64,000 bases of DNA. Origin: USCg-Taylor sp050740455. Its GTDB lineage: Bacteria > Pseudomonadota > Gammaproteobacteria > JACCXJ01. Within the stretch, counting starts at the first letter, position 1. Each line of letters begins with the position of its first letter. Below are positions 42,962 through 50,145 of the stretch, piece by piece. The stretch is taken from NCBI GenBank assembly GCA_050740455.1, contig JBOIDF010000006.1, positions 28,590 through 92,589 on the forward strand, given 5' to 3'. The notes under the pieces were generated by a model, which was not told the origin of the DNA, did not search any database, and saw only the letters and a program-made list of their open reading frames with translations. The position numbers and the translations under genes are program-made.

Positions 42962-43675
42962 ATGAAACCGGTACTGATCTTTCGGCATGTCAACTGCGAA
43001 GGGCCGGGTTATTTGGCGGAGTTCTTGGCCTTGCGCGGTATCTCGTTCGATCTCATACGGATTGATGAAGGCGAGGGACCGGCGCGTGATATCGACAGGT
43101 GTTCGGCGCTCGTGTTTATGGGCGGTCCGATGTCCGTCAACGATCGCTTACCGTGGCTGGAACGAGAGCTGGCGCTCATTCGGGCGGCCCACGCCCGGGG
43201 TTTGCCGATATTAGGCCATTGCCTCGGTGGCCAGTTGATCAGCAAGGCATTGGGTGGCGCGATCACCGCCAGTCGCGTTCCAGAAATCGGCTGGCGCCCG
43301 GTCGAGTGCGCGGGTGGCGAAGAAGCGGCGGGGTGGCTTGATGGTTTGCCACCTCGGTTCGAGGTCCTACATTGGCACACCGAGACCTTCAGTATTCCCC
43401 CCGGCGCCGCTCGGCTGCTAAAGAGCGATCTTTGCGAGAATCAGGCGTTTGCGATCGGCAATACGCTCGGCATGCAATGTCATATTGAAGTCACGGCGAA
43501 GATGGTAACCCAGTGGGTGAAGGTGTACCAGGAGCAATTAGCTGCGCTCTCTACGAGCGTGCAGGGCCCCGATGAGATCACCCGTCGGCTTTCCCAACGC
43601 GTGAAGGCGCTGCGGCGTATCGCCGAGCGGTTTTATTGCCGCTGGCTGGAAGGATTCAGCGAACGCCCTAAATGA
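42962..43675 (+). CDS. Class I glutamine amidotransferase
   Basis: 237 residues from ATG 42962 (MKPVLIFRHVNCEGPGYLAE). The catalytic Cys is in ILGHCLGGQLISKALGG, the His in FEVLHWHTETF and the Glu in MQCHIEVTAKMV, so the triad is complete. Related stand-alone domains (GuaA-like/YfeJ type) hydrolyse glutamine or gamma-glutamyl compounds. It starts 68 bases after the FleQ-like gene and its stop overlaps the convergent dksA gene by eight bases. Confidence 0.9.
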   Translation: MKPVLIFRHVNCEGPGYLAEFLALRGISFDLIRIDEGEGPARDIDRCSALVFMGGPMSVNDRLPWLERELALIRAAHARGLPILGHCLGGQLISKALGGAITASRVPEIGWRPVECAGGEEAAGWLDGLPPRFEVLHWHTETFSIPPGAARLLKSDLCENQAFAIGNTLGMQCHIEVTAKMVTQWVKVYQEQLAALSTSVQGPDEITRRLSQRVKALRRIAERFYCRWLEGFSERPK

Positions 43676-44147
43676 CCTGCTTTTCTCTGATTTCGTCCAA
43701 AGTCTTGCAGTCGATACAAAGCGTCGCCGTAGGCCGGGCCTCGAGACGCCGGATCCCGATCTCGACTCCGCAGTATTCACAGTATCCGTAGTCGCCCGTG
43801 TCGAGACTGGCGAGCGATTCTCCGATCTTCCTGATTAATTTGCGCTCCCGATCGCGGGTGCGCAACTCCAGCGCAAATTCCTCTTCTTGGGTTGCTCGAT
43901 CATTCGGATCCGCAAAACTCCCCGCGTCGTCCTGTAAGTGCTGAACCGTGCGATCGATCTCCTCGATCAGATCGCGGCGCCAGCCGAGGAGGATCTTCCG
44001 GAAATGCTCGATTTGCGCCGGATTCATGTATTCCTCGCCCCGCTTCTCCTTGTACGGCGCGAAACCGTCGTACCACGACGTGGTCGCGGCCCCGATACGC
44101 GCCACTTTCGCCTCGCTGGTTTTCGCGACCTTCTTCTTGGCGGGCAC
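43668..44147 (-). CDS. dksA: RNA polymerase-binding transcription factor DksA
   Basis: Binds the RNA polymerase secondary channel and acts with ppGpp on stringent promoters. 159 residues from a GTG at 44147, the most suitable start (AAGGG just upstream). Features: a coiled-coil (HFRKILLGWRRDLIEEIDRTV) with the DPNDRATQEEE tip and acidic residues, then a zinc finger CEYCGVEIGIRRLEARP with LCIDC. The Lys-rich N-terminus is an additional stretch. It is followed (downstream) by the convergent amidotransferase. Confidence 0.95.
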   Translation of the reverse strand: MPAKKKVAKTSEAKVARIGAATTSWYDGFAPYKEKRGEEYMNPAQIEHFRKILLGWRRDLIEEIDRTVQHLQDDAGSFADPNDRATQEEEFALELRTRDRERKLIRKIGESLASLDTGDYGYCEYCGVEIGIRRLEARPTATLCIDCKTLDEIREKQVI

Positions 44148-44227
44148 TGCCCTTACCTCATGTTTAGAAAAATGAGCGCGCAGTTGTACCAAAAACCCGG
44201 GAAGGACGCAACGCTTTTAAGCACTAA

Positions 44228-44370
44228 GGAAGCTCTGCAAAAGTGTCGCGAGCAAGCCCAGATGCGCGAAGCCGCGGAGCGAGTCGCGAGACATATCAGG
44301 TAGATAGGCGAGCGACGCGCGAGCACGCGACAAAGCAGATGGGCTGCGCAGTAACTTTTGCAGAGCTTCG
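44228..44370 (+). mobile_element. MITE-like repeat family A, copy 4
   Basis: 143 bp, same orientation as copy 1, ends GGAAGC and GCTTCG; flanked by an exact CTAA duplication (44224-44227, 44371-44374). The right CTAA contains the queF stop codon. It lies 80 bases upstream of dksA, where it may affect that promoter. Confidence 0.92.
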
Positions 44371-44769
44371 CTAAATGGCTCGCGTCAAACCGAGCTCCTC
44401 GGCCGGCTTCCAGCCGGGCGCCTGATAATGCGCGATGACGCTCGTGTATAAGCCCCCGCGCACATTGAAGCGTGACGTCAGTCTCGCAAACCGCGGCCGG
44501 CACGTTGACAGAATCTCATTCAATATCTTGTTTGTGACGTCCTCGTGAAAAGCGCCTTGATCGCGGAAGGACCGGATGTAGAGCTTGAGCGACTTCAGTT
44601 CGACGCACTCTCGATCGGGGACGTAGATGAGATCTAAGGTGGCGAAATCGGGCTGTCCGGTCTTGGGACATAGGCAGGTGAATTCAGGGATTTCTATCCT
44701 GATCACATAGTCGCGGGTAGGGCTCGGGTTCGGAAAGGTTTCCAGAGGCGCCCTCGGTTGCGTTGACAT
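44371..44769 (-). CDS. queF: 7-cyano-7-deazaguanine reductase
   Basis: Type I QueF of 132 residues that reduces preQ0 to preQ1 with NADPH. Motifs: FTCLCPKTGQPDFATLDLIY with the nucleophilic Cys, the QueF signature ELKSLKLYIRSFRDQGAFHE and a C-terminal RFNVRGGLYT. It supplies the queuosine pathway to which tgt and queA (27333-29505) belong. The gene lies between two family A elements, one of them directly at its stop codon. Confidence 0.96.
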   Translation of the reverse strand: MSTQPRAPLETFPNPSPTRDYVIRIEIPEFTCLCPKTGQPDFATLDLIYVPDRECVELKSLKLYIRSFRDQGAFHEDVTNKILNEILSTCRPRFARLTSRFNVRGGLYTSVIAHYQAPGWKPAEELGLTRAI

Positions 44770-44848
44770 GGCGGCGGTCCCGTCAAGATTGGTTCAAGCG
44801 CGACGATATTGGTTTGTTCATGGCCGCAGAGCGCGGATTAACTCGTAA

Positions 44849-44991
44849 GGAAGCTCTGCAAAAGTGTCGCGAGCAAGCCCGGATGCGCGAAGCCGCGGAG
44901 CGAGTCGCGAGACATATCAAAAAGATAGGCGAGCGACGAGCGAGCACGCGACAAAGCAGATGGGCTGCGCAGTAACTTTTGCAGAACTTCC
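44849..44991 (+). mobile_element. MITE-like repeat family A, copy 5
   Basis: 143 bp, same orientation as copies 1, 2 and 4. It carries internal changes (CCCGGATGCGCG for CCCAGATGCGCG, ATCAAAAAGATAG for ATCAGGTAGATAG, and GAACTTCC at the right end). Flanked by TAA on both sides (44846-44848, 44992-44994). Unlike the others it is not at a stop codon but between queF and lpxK, 76 bases before the chosen lpxK start. Confidence 0.9.
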
Positions 44992-45067
44992 TAAGTATAT
45001 ACCCATCCGAACCTCCCCAGGGCCGGCGCCTTTACCTTCATGCGAGTTCCTGTTACAAACTGGGGCG

Positions 45068-46075
45068 GTGTTTCTTGAACAACGGATACAAAACGCCTGG
45101 TACGGACAGCATCGCTGGTGCGCCTTGTTGTCGCCGTTGAGCTGGGCCTATCGCGGCGCGGCCTCCGCGAGACGGTCGCTTTATTCGATCCCGCTGGTGC
45201 GCCCGTACACCTGTGCTGCGCCCGTCGTTATCGTCGGAAACATCACGGTCGGCGGCACCGGCAAAACGCCGCTTGTCATCTGGCTTGCGCACTGCCTCAG
45301 GCGCCACGGCTACCGCCCCGGGATCGTTACCCGCGGGTACGGGGGACAGTCGACCAGTTGGCCGCGGCGGGTAGCACCCGATAGCGATCCACAAGAGGTC
45401 GGCGATGAGTCGGTGCTGGTCGCAAGGCGTTGCAACGGCCCCGTGGTGGCCGCCGGCCGGCGGCGCGTACAAGCCGTTGCCCAGTTGGTAGACGACGCTA
45501 AATGCAATGTAATCGTGTGTGACGATGGGTTACAGGATTATGCGCTCGCAAGGGACGTTGAAATCGCGGTCGTTGACGGAATTCGTCGCTTCGGCAATGG
45601 CCGCCTGTTACCCGCTGGACCTTTGCGCGAGCCGATCGATCGATTAATGCGCGTCGACATGATTGTCACCCATGGTGAGGCCCTCGATAACGAATATGCG
45701 ATGAGCTACCGGGCCTCGGTAGCCAACGCCGTGGCTGACGATACCGCGGTGCGCACCTTGGATGAAGTGCGCGGGCGGCGCGTCCATGCCGTTGCGGGGA
45801 TCGGACACCCGGATTGTTTTTTTTCACTTTTAAGAGGCTTCGGTATCCCGACGATCGAGCACCCGTTTCCGGATCATTACGGCTTTTCTCGTCGCGATCT
45901 CGCATTCACCGATGGGCTTCCTGTCATCATGACCGAGAAAGATGCGGTAAAATGCCGGCACTTCGCACCAGCCGATGTTTGGTATATTCCCATACAAGCC
46001 GAACTGTCACCGGCCTTCGAAAAAAAATTTATTACACTGTTGACAAGTAAGATCAATGGACAAACGTCTTCTTGA
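45068..46075 (+). CDS. lpxK: Tetraacyldisaccharide 4'-kinase
   Basis: Phosphorylates the lipid A precursor at the 4' position in the inner membrane. 335 residues from GTG 45068 (VFLEQRIQNAWYGQHRW), which matches the usual start; the open frame begins inside the upstream MITE and is not translated. Walker A is APVVIVGNITVGGTGKTPL, and ILVTRGYGG-like IVTRGYGGQ, DEVGDESVLVARR in the form QEVGDESVL, CDDGLQDYAL and MTEKDAVKC follow. Its stop lies inside the next gene. The MITE just upstream may have altered its promoter. Confidence 0.94.
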   Translation: MFLEQRIQNAWYGQHRWCALLSPLSWAYRGAASARRSLYSIPLVRPYTCAAPVVIVGNITVGGTGKTPLVIWLAHCLRRHGYRPGIVTRGYGGQSTSWPRRVAPDSDPQEVGDESVLVARRCNGPVVAAGRRRVQAVAQLVDDAKCNVIVCDDGLQDYALARDVEIAVVDGIRRFGNGRLLPAGPLREPIDRLMRVDMIVTHGEALDNEYAMSYRASVANAVADDTAVRTLDEVRGRRVHAVAGIGHPDCFFSLLRGFGIPTIEHPFPDHYGFSRRDLAFTDGLPVIMTEKDAVKCRHFAPADVWYIPIQAELSPAFEKKFITLLTSKINGQTSS

Positions 46076-46235
46076 GATCTTGGTGTGCCCTTCATGCAAG
46101 GGCCCGCTGCTGTACAAGCGAGCAGAAGCCGAGCTTATCTGCCGCGCCTGCCGTTTGGCTTATCCGATTCAAGATGATATTCCGGTGATGCTGGAGGACG
46201 AGGCACGCCGTATTCCGCCGGACGAGAAACTCTAG
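46056..46235 (+). CDS. ycaR: Trm112/YcaR family protein
   Basis: 59 residues with the small zinc-binding fold typical of the family: LEILVCPSCKGPLLYKR, then LICRACRLAYPIQDDIPVML. These are two Cys pairs and the PIxDxIPxM loop. In E. coli ycaR lies between lpxK and kdsB, as here. It overlaps lpxK by 20 bases and is followed without gap by kdsB. Trm112 partners with methyltransferases in eukaryotes; the bacterial role is uncertain. Confidence 0.9.
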   Translation: MDKRLLEILVCPSCKGPLLYKRAEAELICRACRLAYPIQDDIPVMLEDEARRIPPDEKL

Positions 46236-47027
46236 TTGGATTTTCGCGTCTACATCCCGGCGCGTTACGAGTCCACTCGCTTGCCGGGCAAACCCCTTGC
46301 GGACATCGGAGGCAAGCCCCTCATCCAGCACGTGCATGAGCGGGCGCTACAAAGCGGCGCCTCGGCGGTCGTCATTGCCACCGACGATGAACGCATTCGT
46401 GCGTGCGCGCTCGGTTTCGGGGCAAGGGTTTGCATGACCTCTGCGCATCATCGTTCCGGGACGGAACGGCTGGCGGAAGCGGCGGCGGCTTTGAAAGAAG
46501 ACGAAGATGCCATTATCGTTAATTTACAGGGTGATGAACCGCGCGTAGCGCCGGCGTTGCTGGCCCAGGTCGCCGGCCTGCTCGATGACCGGCCAGGCGC
46601 TGATCTGGCGACCCTATGCGCGCCTCTCGGCAGCGCGATCGTGTTGCGTGATCCTAACATCGTCAAAGCCGTGGTGGACCGCGAAGGCTACGCGCTATAT
46701 TTTAGCCGCGCGCCGATCCCTTGGGATCGCGAGCAATTCGGCGCCGGATCGGCGGCGAGTGAGATGTCCTTGGCGGACCGCGCTTATTTGCGCCACCTGG
46801 GCTTGTACGCCTATCGCGTTAAAACCCTGAAGCGCTTAGCGCGGCTAGAACCCTGCGTTTTGGAACACCTCGAAGCGCTCGAGCAGTTGCGCGCCTTATA
46901 CTATGGCTATCGCGTCGCGGTTGCCGTCGTGCAGCGCGAGATAGAACCTGGCGTCGACACTCCTTCGGACCTGGAATACATGCGGCGGGTATTCGAGCAG
47001 GAGCACTGCGCTCGCGGTGCGGTGTGA
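46236..47027 (+). CDS. kdsB: 3-deoxy-manno-octulosonate cytidylyltransferase
   Basis: Activates KDO with CTP to give CMP-KDO for lipopolysaccharide. 263 residues, VYIPARYESTRLPGKPLADI at the start, VIATDDERI, TSAHHRSGTERLAEA, IIVNLQGDEP and DTPSDLEYMR, all standard. It starts with TTG immediately after the ycaR stop, so translation is coupled. The lpxK-ycaR-kdsB order is the normal gammaproteobacterial one. Confidence 0.95.
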   Translation: MDFRVYIPARYESTRLPGKPLADIGGKPLIQHVHERALQSGASAVVIATDDERIRACALGFGARVCMTSAHHRSGTERLAEAAAALKEDEDAIIVNLQGDEPRVAPALLAQVAGLLDDRPGADLATLCAPLGSAIVLRDPNIVKAVVDREGYALYFSRAPIPWDREQFGAGSAASEMSLADRAYLRHLGLYAYRVKTLKRLARLEPCVLEHLEALEQLRALYYGYRVAVAVVQREIEPGVDTPSDLEYMRRVFEQEHCARGAV

Positions 47028-47270
47028 TGCACTCCGACAGCATTTCTTCCGAAACACGGCCGGTGGATGAGTATTTGCAGTTGCGCGTATATGTTGTAAG
47101 CTTTTTAGTGCGGCTCGCGGTAGCGACGGCGGGTGCGCTTCTCAGGTGTTAGGTGTGTTTAACGAACCGATTTCGTTGGGCCGCGGATAGGCTCACCGAT
47201 TCCAGGGGTCAACGGGATCTTAACCGTTCGTTAAAGTGTTTTTTATTCTGATGTATGAGGTTGATTGAGT
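47028..47270 (+). other. Intergenic leader upstream of the cold-shock gene
   Basis: 243 bases between kdsB and the cold-shock gene contain no frame worth calling. A long, AU-richer leader just before the gene (GTTCGTTAAAGTGTTTTTTA region) is typical of csp mRNAs, whose 5' untranslated part folds differently in the cold. Whether this one is thermoresponsive is not shown. Confidence 0.35.
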
Positions 47271-47483
47271 ATGTCCGATCGTGAACACGGTACGGTTAAG
47301 TGGTTTAATAACTCTAAGGGTTACGGTTTTATACAGCGTGATAAGGGGGATGACGTCTTCGTGCACTTTCGTGCGATCCGGGGAGACGGCTATCGCTCTT
47401 TACAGGATGGCCAACGTGTGGAGTTTTCCGTCAAGGAAGGCCAAAAGGGTCTGCACGCGGAAGATGTCGCCGTGATGGCCTGA
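47271..47483 (+). CDS. Cold-shock protein (CspA family)
   Basis: 70-residue single-stranded nucleic-acid-binding beta-barrel. Both RNA-binding motifs are present: NSKGYGFIQR (RNP1) and DVFVHFRAI (RNP2). ATG 47271 (MSDREHGTVKWFN) is preferred over one two codons upstream by comparison with family starts. It acts as an RNA chaperone. It stands alone between kdsB and infA, which points the other way. Confidence 0.93.
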   Translation: MSDREHGTVKWFNNSKGYGFIQRDKGDDVFVHFRAIRGDGYRSLQDGQRVEFSVKEGQKGLHAEDVAVMA

Positions 47484-47543
47484 GAGGCTGAGCGTTGAGC
47501 GGATAGTGGGTCGATCCGCAGCCGCGCCCTGTTTCGCCTCCAA

Positions 47544-47762
47544 TTATCGAGCACGATAAATAATACGCCCTTTGGATAAGTCGTAGGGTGTCAGTTCGAC
47601 GGTCACGGTGTCGCCGGTGAGGATACGGATGTAATTTTTTCGCATCTTGCCGGAAATGTGAGCGGTCACAACGTGCCCGTTGGCGAGTTGCACGCGAAAC
47701 ATGGTATTGGGTAGGGTTTCAACGACCTTGCCCTCCATTTCAATATGTTCTTCTTTCGCCAT
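47544..47762 (-). CDS. infA: Translation initiation factor IF-1
   Basis: 72-residue OB-fold: MAKEEHIEMEGKVVETLPNT, then MFRVQLANGHVVTAHISGKM, RKNYIRILTGDTVTVELTPY. It blocks the ribosomal A site during initiation. ATG 47762 is the universal start. It is the third gene after aat and bpt on the minus strand, with a short repeat element between bpt and infA. Confidence 0.97.
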   Translation of the reverse strand: MAKEEHIEMEGKVVETLPNTMFRVQLANGHVVTAHISGKMRKNYIRILTGDTVTVELTPYDLSKGRIIYRAR

Positions 47763-47849
47763 GATCCCCGCTTGTAAGTCCTCGCGGTGGGAAACGGCGC
47801 ATTGTGACCCAATTGGGGGCATAGCGCAAAACGCAGCGTTTTTATCGAA

Positions 47850-47915
47850 GGAAACTCTGATTAAGTTCTCTCTCCACCAGGGAGAGGGAGAAACGCGGAC
47901 TTGTTCAGGGCTTCC
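47850..47915 (+). mobile_element. Short MITE-like element related to family A
   Basis: 66 bp with ends GGAAACTCTGATTAAGT and ACTTGTTCAGGGCTTCC. The reverse complement of the latter, GGAAGCCCTGAACAAGT, matches the family A terminus GGAAGCTCTGCAAAAGT at most positions. The interior is TCTCTCTCCACCAGGGAGAG-like, a hairpin unlike family A. Right flank CTAA, left CGAA. The right flank carries the bpt stop codon. Confidence 0.65.
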
Positions 47916-48647
47916 CTAAATGCTCTTGGCGCTTGCAGTCCAGCGTCCGTTGCCATAGTACTCTAGAGGTTGAAACTCGGCCTTATAGCGCATCTTTCGG
48001 CAGGCATCGATCCAGTATCCTAGGTAAAGCCAGCGTAAGCCTTCCTTCCTGGCCTGCTCGATTTCATACAGTACGGCGTAACGTCCGAGGCTACGGCGTT
48101 CCTCATCGGTGTCGAAAAAGGTGTAGACGGCGGACAGGGCATCATCGATACGATCGACGGCCGCCACCGCAACTAAGTCGATACCGCGCCGAAATTCGTA
48201 AAATAGCGTGTTCGCCCAGCGCGCGGCCAGAAAGTCGATAAACCGCTCGGGCGTGAGGTCTTGCATGTCGCCGCCGGGGTGCCGGGCCGACACATAGCGG
48301 CGGTAGAGAGAATAATGGTCCACGCGAAAAACGGGTGCGGCCGGACGGACTTCCAAATCTTGGTTATGCAACCAGTTCCGCCTTTGGTTACGGTTCGGGC
48401 GGAATGAGTCGATCGCTACCCGTACCGGAACACAGGCGCGGCAAGCCGGGCATTGCGGCCGATACAGATACTCTCCGCTGCGCCGGAATCCGCTGGCAAG
48501 CAAGGCCGAATAGTGGCCATTGTTCATGGGGACAGCCGGATCGGCAAACAGCGTGGCCGCCCTTTGCTCCGGCAGGTAGCTGCACGGATGCGGCGGCGTT
48601 ATATAGAACGCCGTGCGGGAGGCCGGTCTTGCGGATTGCTCTGCCAT
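47916..48647 (-). CDS. bpt: Aspartate/glutamate leucyltransferase
   Basis: N-end rule enzyme that attaches Leu from leucyl-tRNA to N-terminal Asp or Glu. 243 residues from ATG 48647 (MAEQSARPASRTAFYITPPH). Motifs: CSYLPEQRAATLFADP, FRRSGEYLYRPQCPACRACVPV and the C-terminal YLGYWIDACRKMRYKAEFQP. It overlaps aat upstream by 49 bases on this start. The order aat-bpt-infA is conserved in many gammaproteobacteria. A repeat abuts its stop codon. Confidence 0.95.
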   Translation of the reverse strand: MAEQSARPASRTAFYITPPHPCSYLPEQRAATLFADPAVPMNNGHYSALLASGFRRSGEYLYRPQCPACRACVPVRVAIDSFRPNRNQRRNWLHNQDLEVRPAAPVFRVDHYSLYRRYVSARHPGGDMQDLTPERFIDFLAARWANTLFYEFRRGIDLVAVAAVDRIDDALSAVYTFFDTDEERRSLGRYAVLYEIEQARKEGLRWLYLGYWIDACRKMRYKAEFQPLEYYGNGRWTASAKSI

Positions 48648-49333
48648 GCGTTTTCGCTTATCGCCGCCGGGCACCAACGATCGAGCATTGCGATGAATTG
48701 GCTACGGGGGATCCGAAGAGCCCCCAAACGCTCGATATGTTGGGAATGCACCTGGCAGTCAATTAGTTTGAAATCCCATGTAAGTAAATGCTGCGCGAGC
48801 CGCACCAAGCAGATCTTAGACGCATCGGGCCTGCGGCTGAACATCGATTCAGCAAAAAAAACCCGGCCAATGCAAATGCCGTAGAGCCCGCCGATCAGCC
48901 GATCGTCATTCCATGCCTCGATGGAATGCGCATGACCCTCTCGGTGCAAGGCAGTATACGCGTCGATCATCGCGGGCGTTAACCAAGTCCCGTGATCATC
49001 CTTGCGGGGCTCCGCGCAGGCCTGGATGACCTCTGGAAAACTCCGGTCGATGCTAATTTCGTACGCGCATCGCTTGAGGCTGCGCCGCAGGCTGCGCGAA
49101 ATCACCAAATCCTCCGGGAATAACACGCTGCGGGGGTTCGGCGACCACCACAGGATCGGCTGGGTGCTGTGGTACCAGGGAAAGATGCCATGGCGATAGG
49201 CCTCGAGCAAGCGGCGGCTGCCGAGATCCCCGCCGATGGCGAGGAGGCCGTCCGGCTCCTCCAGGGCCTGTTCCGCAGCGGGAAACCCGCAAGTCGTCCG
49301 TTGCTCGGCGATCCAATAGAGAAGCGTTTCCAC
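48599..49333 (-). CDS. aat: Leucyl/phenylalanyl-tRNA-protein transferase
   Basis: Attaches Leu or Phe to N-terminal Lys or Arg of proteins for ClpAP degradation. 244 residues. Signature sequences: GLLAIGGDLGSRRLLEAYRHGIFPWY (the family's YxxGIFPWY), WWSPNPRSVLFPEDLVISRS and GGLYGICIGRVFFAESMFSR. C-terminal CQVHSQHIERLGA also fits. First of the aat-bpt-infA set. Confidence 0.96.
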   Translation of the reverse strand: METLLYWIAEQRTTCGFPAAEQALEEPDGLLAIGGDLGSRRLLEAYRHGIFPWYHSTQPILWWSPNPRSVLFPEDLVISRSLRRSLKRCAYEISIDRSFPEVIQACAEPRKDDHGTWLTPAMIDAYTALHREGHAHSIEAWNDDRLIGGLYGICIGRVFFAESMFSRRPDASKICLVRLAQHLLTWDFKLIDCQVHSQHIERLGALRIPRSQFIAMLDRWCPAAISENAWQSNPQDRPPARRSI

Positions 49334-49420
49334 GGAAGAGTTGGCGCGGCGCTTACCAAAATTGTAGCAGACTCTGTGATCGGAAGGGATTGACGCTAGA
49401 GCTCACCTAGAATTATAGTG

Positions 49421-49433
49421 TTCACAAAGTGAA
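49421..49433. promoter_or_regulatory. Palindrome overlapping the start of the winged-helix regulator
   Basis: TTCACAAAGTGAA is a perfect inverted repeat whose right arm contains the GTG start codon (49429-49431) of the regulator. A bound protein here would block transcription or initiation, so it may be an autoregulatory operator. Confidence 0.45.
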
Positions 49434-50103
49434 CGATAAAGATCGAGAAGAGGCGTTGACTCTAGAATTGCTTGCTGCCGTCGATGGAGGCGATTCCCTC
49501 ACGCAGCGGCATCTCGCGCAACGGCTAGGGGTCGCTCTGGGCCTTGCGAATCTCTATGTCAAGCGTTGCGTTCGCAAAGGCCTGATCAAGATCAAGCTGG
49601 CCCCGCCAAACCGCTATTTCTATTTCTTGACCCGTAAAGGTTTTGCCGAGAAAAGCCGGCTAACGGCGAAATACCTATCGCACTCCTTCGAGTTTTACCG
49701 CCAGGCGGCGCTCTCTTGCGTTGAGGTGTTTCAGGCCTGCGCGGCGAACGGCCGTACGCGGGTCCTGCTATGCGGCGTCTCAGAGCTTGCCGAGATTGCA
49801 TCGTTACGGGCACGTGAGCACGGTATCACCTTGCTAGGCACTTATGACCCCCGCCATGCCGAGACGCGGTTCCTCGATTTGCCCGTGTGGCAACGGTTTG
49901 AGGACCTTCCCCCGTGCGATTTCTACGTGGTAACCCAGCTTGATGGCATCACGGAATTCGTGGAAGCTTTGCGTCAATCGGTCCCAAGAGAGCGAATTTT
50001 GACACCGGCCCTATTGAAGGTAGCGCCGCCCTCGGCAAGCCTAGAGGTACGGGCTCATCTCGCCACGGCGCGTGCTCATGGCATCCGGGACGCCGAGGGC
50101 TAG
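49429..50103 (+). CDS. Winged-helix regulator of the polysaccharide locus
   Basis: 224 residues. Residues 10-70 form a MarR/GntR-like winged helix (TQRHLAQRLGVALGLANLYV, then KRCVRKGLIKI). Residues 100-220 resemble a Rossmann-type CoA- or nucleotide-sugar-binding fold (RVLLCGVSELAEIASLRARE, YDPRHAETRFLDLPVW). Such two-part regulators are often the first gene of exopolysaccharide clusters in Proteobacteria, next to WlbA-type dehydrogenases. It may sense a sugar nucleotide made by the downstream enzymes; that is inference. 42 bases precede the next gene. Confidence 0.75.
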   Translation: MNDKDREEALTLELLAAVDGGDSLTQRHLAQRLGVALGLANLYVKRCVRKGLIKIKLAPPNRYFYFLTRKGFAEKSRLTAKYLSHSFEFYRQAALSCVEVFQACAANGRTRVLLCGVSELAEIASLRAREHGITLLGTYDPRHAETRFLDLPVWQRFEDLPPCDFYVVTQLDGITEFVEALRQSVPRERILTPALLKVAPPSASLEVRAHLATARAHGIRDAEG

Positions 50104-50145
50104 CGCATAAGGGCGCTTATAAGCTTTTGCCGCGGGGAAAAAAAT

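Noticed and set aside
44864..45067. Longer lpxK start inside family A copy 5
   Set aside because: The first 68 codons are translated repeat and spacer; homology starts at the GTG at 45068.
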